The position numbers and the translations under genes are program-made. A stretch of DNA of 64,000 nucleotides from Verrucomicrobiaceae bacterium (GTDB lineage: Bacteria > Verrucomicrobiota > Verrucomicrobiia > Verrucomicrobiales > Verrucomicrobiaceae). Where the stretch lies: assembly GCA_019694165.1 (NCBI GenBank), contig JAIBCL010000022.1, positions 41,854 through 105,853 on the forward strand, in the 5' to 3' direction. The notes beneath the pieces are model-generated. The model made no database searches. It saw nothing but the letters and a program-made list of their open reading frames with translations, and was not told the origin of the DNA. Positions 44,713 to 52,127 of the stretch are shown here, in pieces (the stretch's first letter is position 1; the number at the start of each line of letters is the position of its first letter).

Positions 44713-45299
44713 AGGCGACACTCGACGATTCTCCGATTGGTCAGCATGACGAATGCGCGCGGCTTTTCGTGCTAGCTACGCTCGGTGATGAGGCAGCAGC
44801 GAGCGATCTCTACTCACGCTGTGTGCCGTCGCTGCGCGCGTGGCTGGCGGCGCGCATTGGGTGGACGCAGGCGGAAGACATCGCGCACGATGCGCTGATC
44901 CGGGTGTTTCACAGAAGCGACCGTTTTCGCGCAGGCTCGGCGTTTGCACCCTGGCTGAAGACAATCGCCTGGAATCTGGCACAAAAGGCGATGCGCGATG
45001 ACTCGCGCCGTCTTGCCCGGGAGCGAGCCTATTTTGACGAGGAGAGTTTTCATGCGCCCGACGTCTCCGCGAAGGAGGAGCGTCGGCGAGCCGCTCTGGC
45101 CGAGTGTCTCGCGGCACTGCCCGCGCGGCAGTTCCAGCTCGTTCACTCGCGTTTCTTTGAGGGCAGAAGCGCCGACCAGATCGCGCGCGAGCAGGGGCGC
45201 ACTCGCGTGGCCATTGCCGTGAATCTTCACCGCGTATGCCGCGGACTCCGCGTTGACATGGAGCGACTGGCGCCGTCGCGGCATGCAGTGTGCTCATGA
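44709..45299 (+). CDS. RNA polymerase sigma factor, ECF-type
   Basis: The 196-residue protein has sigma region 2 (YSRCVPSLRAWLAARIGWTQ, AEDIAHDALIRVF, WLKTIAWNLAQKAM) and region 4 (LAALPARQFQLVHSRFFEGR, then ADQIAREQGRTRVAIAVNLH as helix-turn-helix). Its ATG overlaps the stop of the cytochrome gene (ATGA), so it is translationally coupled to it. No anti-sigma gene is adjacent. It may drive expression of the flanking InlB-repeat and cytochrome genes, which is an inference from position only. Confidence 0.9.
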   Translation: MKATLDDSPIGQHDECARLFVLATLGDEAAASDLYSRCVPSLRAWLAARIGWTQAEDIAHDALIRVFHRSDRFRAGSAFAPWLKTIAWNLAQKAMRDDSRRLARERAYFDEESFHAPDVSAKEERRRAALAECLAALPARQFQLVHSRFFEGRSADQIAREQGRTRVAIAVNLHRVCRGLRVDMERLAPSRHAVCS

Positions 45300-45318
45300 T
45301 CCTGGATCGCACACCGTC

Positions 45319-46347
45319 ATGAAGACACCTCGTCCGAGAAGAATAACGCACATTGGACTTCTGCTCGCGTGCCTGCTCCAAGTGGTGGCGGCAAATGCGG
45401 CGACCTACACCTACGTCTTTTTCAACGCATCGCAGACGATGACGACGATGTCGTCGAGCATCAACGCCGTCACGATTCGAAGCGGCGATTACCTGTTCAA
45501 TTACTCCGTGGACGGATATTGGTCGCCCGTGCAGGGTGGGCAGCCGACCGGGCGCTTCTTCACGATCACCTGGCCGACGGGCGTGCAGGCGCAGGCCATC
45601 ACGGCCGGGCCGCTCCTTGGCAGAGGGGCGGACATCACGCTCAAGCGGGCGGATGGCAAGAAGTTCGACCTCAAGTCCTTCACCGGGAAAATTCTTCTCA
45701 ACACCGCCGGCGCAGGCGCAGCGTTTGAAATCATGCCACAGGTGAATGGCGAGGATGCTTTGCCCGATCCGCTGCAATACGACTGCACCGGCTACTATGG
45801 CGCGTCGTTTTCCTACACGCCGTCGCTCACGAACTACGACACCTACAAGATTCACATGTGGGGAGACTTCGCTCTTACGGCGCTGACGCTTATGGACGAC
45901 AATCCACCGCTGCCGCCGCCCACCGTTGCGATCGCCGCCAGCGTGTCGCCGGCCGGCATGGGCACGGTGACCGGCGCAGGCAGCTACACGAGCGGCAGTC
46001 CATGCACGCTCACCGCCACGCCAAACGCCGGCTGCTACCTCGTGAACTGGACGGAAGAGGCCAACATCGTGAGCACGGCGGCGAGCTACACCTTCTCCGC
46101 GACGGCTAATCGGACGCTCGTGGCGAATTTTGACACCATTCCGCAGGTTGGCACCGGACCGTCCGTAGCGGGGGATGGTGTCACGGTTTCATGGCCGGCG
46201 GGGCTGACAGGCTGGATGCTCGAAGAGAGCGCCGACCTCGTGAACTGGTCGCCGTCCGCCGAGATCATCGTCACCAACGGCGGACAAGACGAAATCACCA
46301 TCGCCACACCAGACGGCAGCCGCTTCTTCCGGCTCGCACATCCTTGA
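45319..46347 (+). CDS. small exported protein with one InlB B-repeat
   Basis: The 342-residue protein has a signal peptide (RRITHIGLLLACLLQVVAAN). A beta-rich domain (ASQTMTTMSSSINAVTIRSG) fills residues 25-210. One InlB B-repeat (about 218-290) reads VSPAGMGTVTGAGSYTSG, LTATPNAGCYLVNWTEE and RTLVANF. The last 40 residues form the tail WMLEESADLVNW followed by RFFRLAHP, the same type as in the giant protein at 36571. The start at 45319 fits the signal peptide. It lies 19 bp after the sigma factor gene and probably belongs to the same operon. Confidence 0.85.
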   Translation: MKTPRPRRITHIGLLLACLLQVVAANAATYTYVFFNASQTMTTMSSSINAVTIRSGDYLFNYSVDGYWSPVQGGQPTGRFFTITWPTGVQAQAITAGPLLGRGADITLKRADGKKFDLKSFTGKILLNTAGAGAAFEIMPQVNGEDALPDPLQYDCTGYYGASFSYTPSLTNYDTYKIHMWGDFALTALTLMDDNPPLPPPTVAIAASVSPAGMGTVTGAGSYTSGSPCTLTATPNAGCYLVNWTEEANIVSTAASYTFSATANRTLVANFDTIPQVGTGPSVAGDGVTVSWPAGLTGWMLEESADLVNWSPSAEIIVTNGGQDEITIATPDGSRFFRLAHP

Positions 46348-46758
46348 ACCTGGAAAACACGCGCCGCCATGGAGGGCTGCATCCGCCCTGACTTCATCCT
46401 TTGTGCGCCGCCTGCCGGCCTCATGCCCGGCCCGGTGACGTGATCGTCTTCGGAAGCCGAGCGAGGAGGCTCGCCAGGTTTCGGGATGTCGTTGTCAGCG
46501 GCTGTCTGGCAGTGTCCTCGACAGTGGACGCATTGGCGCAACCGAGGTACGAGGCAGCCGGCAAGAGGCGGCCCGAGCGAGCACTTGTTTACACCGCCCC
46601 GCAGGCACCCGAATCCTCGGGCACGGCTCTCGTCGCCATCTTCATCATCGGCTTCGTCATGCGGTGGAGAACGCCGTGAGAGACTTCACTGCGCGATCAC
46701 ACATCCGCGCACGCCGGCGAGCCGCGGTTCCCGCGCTGAAGATTCCGCAAGCTGCTCG
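46348..46758. other. intergenic region, 411 bp
   Basis: No gene is supported here. The gap lies between the end of the InlB-repeat protein and the 3' end of glmM. One weak open frame on the + strand ends (about 46605-46679) in a hydrophobic segment PESSGTALVAIF...MRWR that recalls a decayed PEP-CTERM tail. No terminator, tRNA or repeat was recognised. Confidence 0.5.
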
Positions 46759-48123
46759 TCACCCTATCTGCGCAAGGATCGCAGACGCGATCTTGTCGGC
46801 CTGGGCTTCAAGGTATTCGACATCGCGGCCTTCGACGAGGAGGCGGATGAGCGGCTCGGTGCCGGAGTAGCGGAGGAGGACTCGGCCGTAGTCGCCGAGC
46901 TTCTTTTCCGTCTCCTTCATGATCTTCTGCGCCTCGGCCAGTTCGTTGATGGGCGGCTTCGAGCGCACGCGGAGGTTGCGCGCGGACTGCGGGAACTTCT
47001 TCAGGCACTTGCGGAGCTGGCTGAGCGGCTCGCCGGTTTCCTTCATGATGCGCAGGAGCTGCAGGCCGGCGATGAGGCCGTCGCCCGTGGTGGCCCAGTC
47101 ACCGAAGATGATGTGGCCGCTCTGCTCGCCGCCGAAATTCAAGCCGCGCTCGCGCATGGCCTCGAGCACGTAGCGGTCGCCGACGTTCGTGCGGATCACG
47201 CGGCCGCCGAGACCGGAGACGAGGTCGTCGAGGCCGAAATTGCTCATCACCGTGACGGCGATGGTGTTGTGCTTGAGCGTGCCTTTGCGCAGCATGGACT
47301 CGGCGGCCACGGCCATGAGTTCGTCGCCATCGAGCGCGGAGGCGTTTTCGTCGCAGAGCAGGATGCGGTCTGCATCGCCGTCGTGGGCGAGGCCGGCGTG
47401 GGCTTTCGTCTGACGCACGATGCGTTCCATTTCGTCGCCGTGCGTGCAGCCGCAGTTTTCGTTGATGTTGAAACCGTCGGGCTCGGAGTGGAAGACCTGC
47501 ACGTCGGCGCCGAGTTCCTCGAGCGCGAGCGCGCTGGTGAAGGAGGCCGCGCCGTGGGCGTTGTCGAGCGCCACGCGGACGCCATCGAGCCGCACGCCAC
47601 CCATCGAACCGACGGCGTGCGCGACATAGCGCTGAACGGCGTCCTCGATTTTCTTGATGCGGCCGATGTCACGGCCTTCGGGTCGCGGTGCCTCGCCGTC
47701 GGCACCGAGGACGATTTGCTCGATGGCGATCTCGGTCTTGTCAGAGAGCTTGTGGCCGTCGCCATGAAGGAGCTTCACACCGTTGTCATGAAACGGATTG
47801 TGCGATGCGGAGACGACGACGCCGAAATCCGCGCCGAGCTGCGCGGAGAGCACTGCCACGGCAGGCGTGGGAACTTGTCCCGCGAGCAGCACATCGACGC
47901 CGGCCGAATTCAGACCCGCAGCGAGCGCGGCCTCAAGCATCTCACCGGATGCACGCGTGTCACGGCCGAGCACGCACTTCGGCCGCTCGCCACCGTCTTT
48001 TTTCCCACCGAGCACGACCGCAGCGGCCTGGCCGAGACGCATGACGAACTCCGGCGTCATGGGATGACGATTGGCCACGGCGCGCACTCCATCGGTGCCA
48101 AAGAACTGGCGTTTTTCAGACAT
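46759..48123 (-). CDS. glmM: phosphoglucosamine mutase
   Basis: The 454-residue enzyme converts glucosamine-6-phosphate to glucosamine-1-phosphate for UDP-GlcNAc and peptidoglycan. It has the N-terminal FFGTDGVRAVAN, the phosphoserine loop VVVSASHNPFHDNGVKLL (Ser107), the Mg2+-binding AHDGDADRILL, the sugar-binding GGEQSGHIIF and the phosphate-binding LLRYSGTEPLIRLLVEG. Length is normal. It is 88 bp downstream of cdaA on the same strand, matching the cdaA-cdaR-glmM arrangement known from Firmicutes, where CdaA and GlmM interact; cdaR is missing here. Confidence 0.96.
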   Translation of the reverse strand: MSEKRQFFGTDGVRAVANRHPMTPEFVMRLGQAAAVVLGGKKDGGERPKCVLGRDTRASGEMLEAALAAGLNSAGVDVLLAGQVPTPAVAVLSAQLGADFGVVVSASHNPFHDNGVKLLHGDGHKLSDKTEIAIEQIVLGADGEAPRPEGRDIGRIKKIEDAVQRYVAHAVGSMGGVRLDGVRVALDNAHGAASFTSALALEELGADVQVFHSEPDGFNINENCGCTHGDEMERIVRQTKAHAGLAHDGDADRILLCDENASALDGDELMAVAAESMLRKGTLKHNTIAVTVMSNFGLDDLVSGLGGRVIRTNVGDRYVLEAMRERGLNFGGEQSGHIIFGDWATTGDGLIAGLQLLRIMKETGEPLSQLRKCLKKFPQSARNLRVRSKPPINELAEAQKIMKETEKKLGDYGRVLLRYSGTEPLIRLLVEGRDVEYLEAQADKIASAILAQIG

Positions 48124-48211
48124 AGGCGCGCTCTCTAGCCTGAAACGCCGCAGGTGTCAAAAGGCGCGGCGTCGCCCGGCGCGGCCGTAGCCGGCCGCTG
48201 CGTCCATGCGC

Positions 48212-49198
48212 TCAGTCGGTGTTCTTGGCGTCGAACGACTGACGGGAGGAGCCGGGAGGCACGCGTCCCGGTCGCTGCGAGGGGAAACTTGATGCCGGAT
48301 AGCCCACCTGGATGCTCACCAGGTACCAGAACAGGAATGCCAGCGCGAGAGCCAGCAGCTTCTGTTTCCAGTTGTGCGTCACCCCGGCGATGAGGCGGCG
48401 GTCCCAGCGCACGGCCTGCCGCTTCGCCTTGGCGGGGGCCTCGCCTTCCAAGCCGGAGGACAGCAGGCGGTTCAGCCTTGCGCGCAGTGCCTCCGGCTCC
48501 AGATCGTGCTCGATCTTGCCCTGATAGCAGATCGAGAGCGCACCGGTCTCCTCGGAAACGACGAGCGCGATGGCATCCGTCTCCTCCGTCACGCCCATGC
48601 CCGCGCGGTGGCGCAGGCCGATGGCGCGGTCCTGCACTTCGCGCTGGCTCACGGGGAAGACGCAGCCGGCGGCCATGATGCGGCCCTGGTCGATGATCGC
48701 ACCGCCATCGTGCAGCGCGGTCTTCGGATGGAAAATGGTGGTGACCAGTTCACTCGAGAGCCGGGCATCCACTTCCACGCCGGACTGGGCGAACTGCCGC
48801 AGGTCGATGCCGCCCTTGATGGCGAAGAGCGCGCCGCAGCGGCGGTGTGAGAGTTCCTCCATCGCCTCGATGAGCACGTCGAGCGATTCGGGGTCGGGCC
48901 GGTTCAGCGAGAAAAAGCGGTGGCTGCCCAGCTCGGCGAGCACGCGGCGCAGCTCCGGCTGGAAGATCACAACGAAACCCACGACGAGGAAGACGGAGAA
49001 ACCCTGCAGCAGCGCGTTGATCACCCCCAGATCAAGAAGCTGCGAGATCAGCGTGAGGCTCAGCAGCAGCACCAGCAGGCCCGTGAGGATGCGCGCGCCG
49101 CGCGTGGCGCGGAAGAAGAGGTAGCCGTGATACGCCAGCGCCGCGAGGATCAGAATCTCCACGCCATTGCGCCAGTGTTCGTTCAGGAAATGCCACAT
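48212..49198 (-). CDS. cdaA: membrane diadenylate cyclase (c-di-AMP synthase)
   Basis: The 328-residue protein makes c-di-AMP from two ATP at the membrane. Three N-terminal helices (residues ~12-80) precede the DAC domain (about 105-230) with its signatures DGGAIID (164-170) and RHRAGMG (196-202). Beyond the domain is an extension with a fourth helix (about 279-297, NWKQKLLALALAFLFWYL) that resembles the N-terminal membrane anchor of YbbR/CdaR proteins. ATG 49198 gives the typical start; the frame is open 17 codons upstream. The usual neighbour cdaR is absent and glmM follows. Confidence 0.93.
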   Translation of the reverse strand: MWHFLNEHWRNGVEILILAALAYHGYLFFRATRGARILTGLLVLLLSLTLISQLLDLGVINALLQGFSVFLVVGFVVIFQPELRRVLAELGSHRFFSLNRPDPESLDVLIEAMEELSHRRCGALFAIKGGIDLRQFAQSGVEVDARLSSELVTTIFHPKTALHDGGAIIDQGRIMAAGCVFPVSQREVQDRAIGLRHRAGMGVTEETDAIALVVSEETGALSICYQGKIEHDLEPEALRARLNRLLSSGLEGEAPAKAKRQAVRWDRRLIAGVTHNWKQKLLALALAFLFWYLVSIQVGYPASSFPSQRPGRVPPGSSRQSFDAKNTD

Positions 49199-49268
49199 GC
49201 TCTCGTGCTGCGAATCGCCGAAACTGCCACGCGCGCGGCATTTTCTCAAAGAGATGTGTCGCCGGCCC

Positions 49269-49437
49269 GGAAAAAAGTCAGGGCTTGCGCATGAATTGCT
49301 CCTGAGTGAATTCCCACGGATTCAGGACGACCACGCATTGGACTTCTTCTGAACCCATCTGTGGAATCCTGAATCGGGACAACTCATAGATTTGAGGTTT
49401 TCGCTTTCGGTTCATGCGCAAGCCCTGGAAAAAAGTC
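49269..49437. mobile_element. MITE-like element with 16-bp terminal inverted repeats and 11-bp flanking direct repeats
   Basis: The element (49280-49426, 147 bp) is bounded by perfect 16-bp inverted repeats: AGGGCTTGCGCATGAA on the left and its reverse complement on the right. It is flanked by an exact 11-bp direct repeat GGAAAAAAGTC (49269-49279 and 49427-49437), as expected of a target-site duplication. Inside is a further inverted pair, GATTCAGGA and TCCTGAATC. No transposase is encoded, so it would need one in trans. It is located in the gap between cdaA and the beta-helix protein gene. Confidence 0.8.
49278..49415 (-). CDS. 45-residue open reading frame inside the MITE-like element
   Basis: Read on the minus strand from the ATG in the right terminal repeat, the element is open to a TGA that straddles the left terminal repeat and the flanking direct repeat. 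The product is basic at the start (MNRKRKPQIYELSRF) and ends FTQEQFMRKP. No family was recognised. A 46-codon frame free of stops could occur by chance, so expression is uncertain, but its limits coincide with the element's ends. Confidence 0.35.
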   Translation of the reverse strand: MNRKRKPQIYELSRFRIPQMGSEEVQCVVVLNPWEFTQEQFMRKP

Positions 49438-49473
49438 GCGGCACCTCGGCCGTGCCCTTGCATGGTACGGAGC

Positions 49474-50730
49474 ATGAGAAAATCCGCCGCCACCATCGCC
49501 CTCGCCATCTTCAGCGCGCTCCGCGGCCTGCACGCCGCCGAACATCTCATCCATCCTGGCGACGCGCCGCAAGCCGTGCTCGACCAGGCAGCCGCGGGAG
49601 ACCGGCTCGTTTTTCTGCCAGGCCTGCACCAGCACGGCCTCTCAAAGCACCGCTCGATCCTTTACGTGGACAAGCCCGTCGAGATCGAACTCAAGGAAGG
49701 TGCGACATTGAAACTCGCGGACAACGCGTGCCGGATGGAGAAGACCGGCGAGATCACCACCGATCAAGACGCAGGCAAGAAGCTCGACGACCTCGAGATC
49801 GGCGGCGACTTCGACACCAGCGCGCCCGCGCAAGCCGGCGCGGAACTCTACGGTGCGACGGTTTACACCATCGTCATCGACGGTGCCGGCACAGGCGGCC
49901 AGCCCGACACGTTTGCGTGGGGCGATGGCCGGCTCTCAGACACGCCTCACAAGCAGGTGCCCGTCACCGGCGGCTGGCAGGACCTGAGCCGCGGCGTCAA
50001 GGTGCGCTTCGGCGCACGCACTGGGCACAGCGTGCGCAGCCTGTGGTTCGTGAGCTACGACGGCCCCGAGGCCTACGGCATCCGCATCGGTCACGGCCTC
50101 CAGCCGGAGCGCATCGAGAATGTGCGCATCACCGGCAAGGGCGCCATCGACATGAACGCCACGCACAACGCCCAGCCCAGCGGGCTGGTGAAGGACATCA
50201 ATGCCTGCGTGCTCGTGCACGGACGCGTGCGGCATGTGCGCATCGAGGGCATCACGATGACGGACACCATGCGCTCCGTGATGTGCTACGGCGAGCACAC
50301 CGGCAAATTCCTGCCCGGCGGCAAGACCGGCCCCGGAGAGTCATTCGACGCCGAGGACATCACCATCGAGCGCACGCGCACGCTGAATCCCGGCGGCGCG
50401 GCGTATCTGCTCGGTCATCCGTCGCACCGCGGCCTTCTGCGCGATGTGAAATGCAACCACAACTACATCGAAACCGCGCTCACCGCCATCGAGCCGAACT
50501 TCAACCTCGACGGCTACGAGGTGATCGACAATGTCATCAAGAGCGGCGGCCAGGCCATCCACTGCTGGCGGCACTCTCAGAACGGTGTCATCACCGGCAA
50601 TCTGCGCATCCACGACAACACGGGCAGGCCCGTCGTCGTCGTGAACGCACCTCGCGGCTGGGAAGCACCCGCCCCGCCGGTGCAGAGGGACAACCGCAAT
50701 CACCTGGGTGACGGCAAGGAAGCACGCTGA
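49474..50730 (+). CDS. exported parallel beta-helix protein (pectate-lyase-like)
   Basis: The 418-residue product has a signal peptide (MRKSAATIALAIFSALRGLHA) followed by a right-handed beta-helix: VLDQAAAGDRLVFLPG as the N-terminal cap, then repeated strands RIENVRITGKGAIDMNATH, VRHVRIEGITMTDTMRSV, FDAEDITIERTRTLNPGG and NHNYIETALTAIEP. The fold is that of pectate lyases and GH28-like polysaccharide enzymes, but no catalytic residues could be assigned. It probably acts on or binds polysaccharide outside the cell. The frame continues upstream into the MITE-like element, so the start at 49474 with its signal peptide is preferred. Confidence 0.82.
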   Translation: MRKSAATIALAIFSALRGLHAAEHLIHPGDAPQAVLDQAAAGDRLVFLPGLHQHGLSKHRSILYVDKPVEIELKEGATLKLADNACRMEKTGEITTDQDAGKKLDDLEIGGDFDTSAPAQAGAELYGATVYTIVIDGAGTGGQPDTFAWGDGRLSDTPHKQVPVTGGWQDLSRGVKVRFGARTGHSVRSLWFVSYDGPEAYGIRIGHGLQPERIENVRITGKGAIDMNATHNAQPSGLVKDINACVLVHGRVRHVRIEGITMTDTMRSVMCYGEHTGKFLPGGKTGPGESFDAEDITIERTRTLNPGGAAYLLGHPSHRGLLRDVKCNHNYIETALTAIEPNFNLDGYEVIDNVIKSGGQAIHCWRHSQNGVITGNLRIHDNTGRPVVVVNAPRGWEAPAPPVQRDNRNHLGDGKEAR

Positions 50731-51315
50731 CCTGCCCGCGGTGCTTCTCCCACCGACGCGGGCGGGCGGATGGATGAGATCATTCAAGGACGAGCCTTGG
50801 CAGCGAAAAGTCTGGCCGCCGAACCACCCGTCTGGTGCGGACGCGCCGAAGCGAAGGAGCCGCCCCACGCGGCCGCACGAAGACGGGCGGTTCCGCGAAA
50901 CCACCTCTCGTGTCATCCGCATCGGTGGCGCGGAACACACCCGTCCTACGGCATGAAGCGGCGCAAAGTACCCATCGGCTTCAGCCGGTGGCGGGACCCA
51001 CTCACCCTGTGTCATTGGAGCAGCGTGCAGTGCAAGTGCGCACTGAAGACCGGCAACTGCACAGCGCGCCGCGCGGTTTCCACTCCCTTCTTGCGCGGGA
51101 CACCGTCGGAAACTGTGTGAGGTGCCCTCTCCAGGAGTGTGCGAAATCGGGGCGGGCAATCCCGCCGTTTTCACTTTCTCGTCACAAAGCCGGCCGGCGA
51201 GCCAAAGAAACGCTCACGCCGCCGCGTCATGCCGCGCGTGAGAAATGGCGGCGATCCGCCGGGGACATGGCTCAAGCCTCGACAAAGCTGCAATTTCAGA
51301 TTACTTAGGCACTTC
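50731..51315. repeat. 585-bp intergenic region with a cluster of related inverted repeats
   Basis: No credible gene was found. At 50882-50905 GACGGGCGGTTCCGCG pairs imperfectly with CGCGGAACACACCCGTC at 50929-50945, and a third related piece (CCGAACCACCCGTCT, about 50819-50833) lies just before. The rest is non-repetitive. Short open frames here have no signal peptide or recognisable motif. Confidence 0.5.
51151..51170 (+). terminator. weak candidate terminator hairpin
   Basis: A 6-bp GC stem GGCGGG (51151-51156) / CCCGCC (51161-51166) with a CAAT loop is followed by GTTTTC. It lies 420 bp after the beta-helix gene and 145 bp before the next start. Confidence 0.35.
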
Positions 51316-52116
51316 ATGCTTCGGTTTCTCCGGCCAGTCTTCGTCATTTCCTCCCTGCTCGCGCTGGCACCGGCGGTGCGGGCGCAATGGGCCGTCTATG
51401 AACTGCGCTTCAGCGAGGAGGCCGGGAGCGTGAACTTCAGCTTCTACTCGGGAGCGTATGTCGTGGTGCCGGTGAAGGGCGGAGCGGCGTCGATCGTGTT
51501 CACCACGGAGTCAGGCGGGAACTATTACGCGGCTTCGGAGAACAGCCTGCGCTACTATGCGGCGATGAACCAGGGTGTGAAGCAGGCGGTGCTCTCGGCC
51601 TTCACGATCAACGGCACGGCACAGGCGTTTTACTCGGCGGCGGGGAACTTCGACACGACGGTCGAATACACGGATGCGGGCGTGACGCGGACGGCGGGTG
51701 TGCCGGCATCGCTGACGGGCATGCTGCTGGCATCGGACGACGAGAGCTTCAAAGGACCGGCGAGCGACGGCTCGCTGGGGATGATCGGCAGGGCATCGAT
51801 CAAGGCCGCGCTCCGGCAGGATCTGACGCAAATCACCAACGGCTCCGCCATCACGATGGGCGATGCGGTGAAGGTGATCACCGGCCTTCTGGAGAAGTAT
51901 GGGTACCGGCCTGACGTGGGAGATGCGCAGGAGGAGTCCGGCGCGCAGAGCGCACCGGCCGCGAGCGTGCCATCGGTGGAGGCCGGCGGCGCGGATGTGA
52001 CGGCGCTTTTTGGCGGGCAGTCCCAGACGACGGTGGCGGCGGAGAGTGCGGTGCCTGTGTCCGCGGAGGTGACACCCCCTGCCCTGCTGCCGCCGGCCGG
52101 TGATGGAAATCCGTAG
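51316..52116 (+). CDS. exported protein encoded just before the type II secretion genes
   Basis: The 266-residue product has a signal peptide (MLRFLRPVFVISSLLALAPAVRA). The mature part begins WAVYELRFSEEAGSVNFSFY, is beta-rich in the first half and ends in an Ala/Pro/Ser-rich region (about 190-266). No domain was recognised. It lies 11 bp upstream of gspE and so is probably the first gene of the gsp operon; a secretion accessory role is possible but not shown. The frame is open upstream of 51316 without similarity. Confidence 0.78.
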   Translation: MLRFLRPVFVISSLLALAPAVRAQWAVYELRFSEEAGSVNFSFYSGAYVVVPVKGGAASIVFTTESGGNYYAASENSLRYYAAMNQGVKQAVLSAFTINGTAQAFYSAAGNFDTTVEYTDAGVTRTAGVPASLTGMLLASDDESFKGPASDGSLGMIGRASIKAALRQDLTQITNGSAITMGDAVKVITGLLEKYGYRPDVGDAQEESGAQSAPAASVPSVEAGGADVTALFGGQSQTTVAAESAVPVSAEVTPPALLPPAGDGNP

Positions 52117-52127
52117 CCACGCCGCGC

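Noticed and set aside
46401..46679. 93-residue gene on the plus strand
   Set aside because: No signal peptide, no domain and poor start context; only the last 25 residues look like a known motif.
50770..51120. 116-residue gene in the gap before the gsp operon
   Set aside because: It runs through inverted repeats and lacks any recognisable protein feature.
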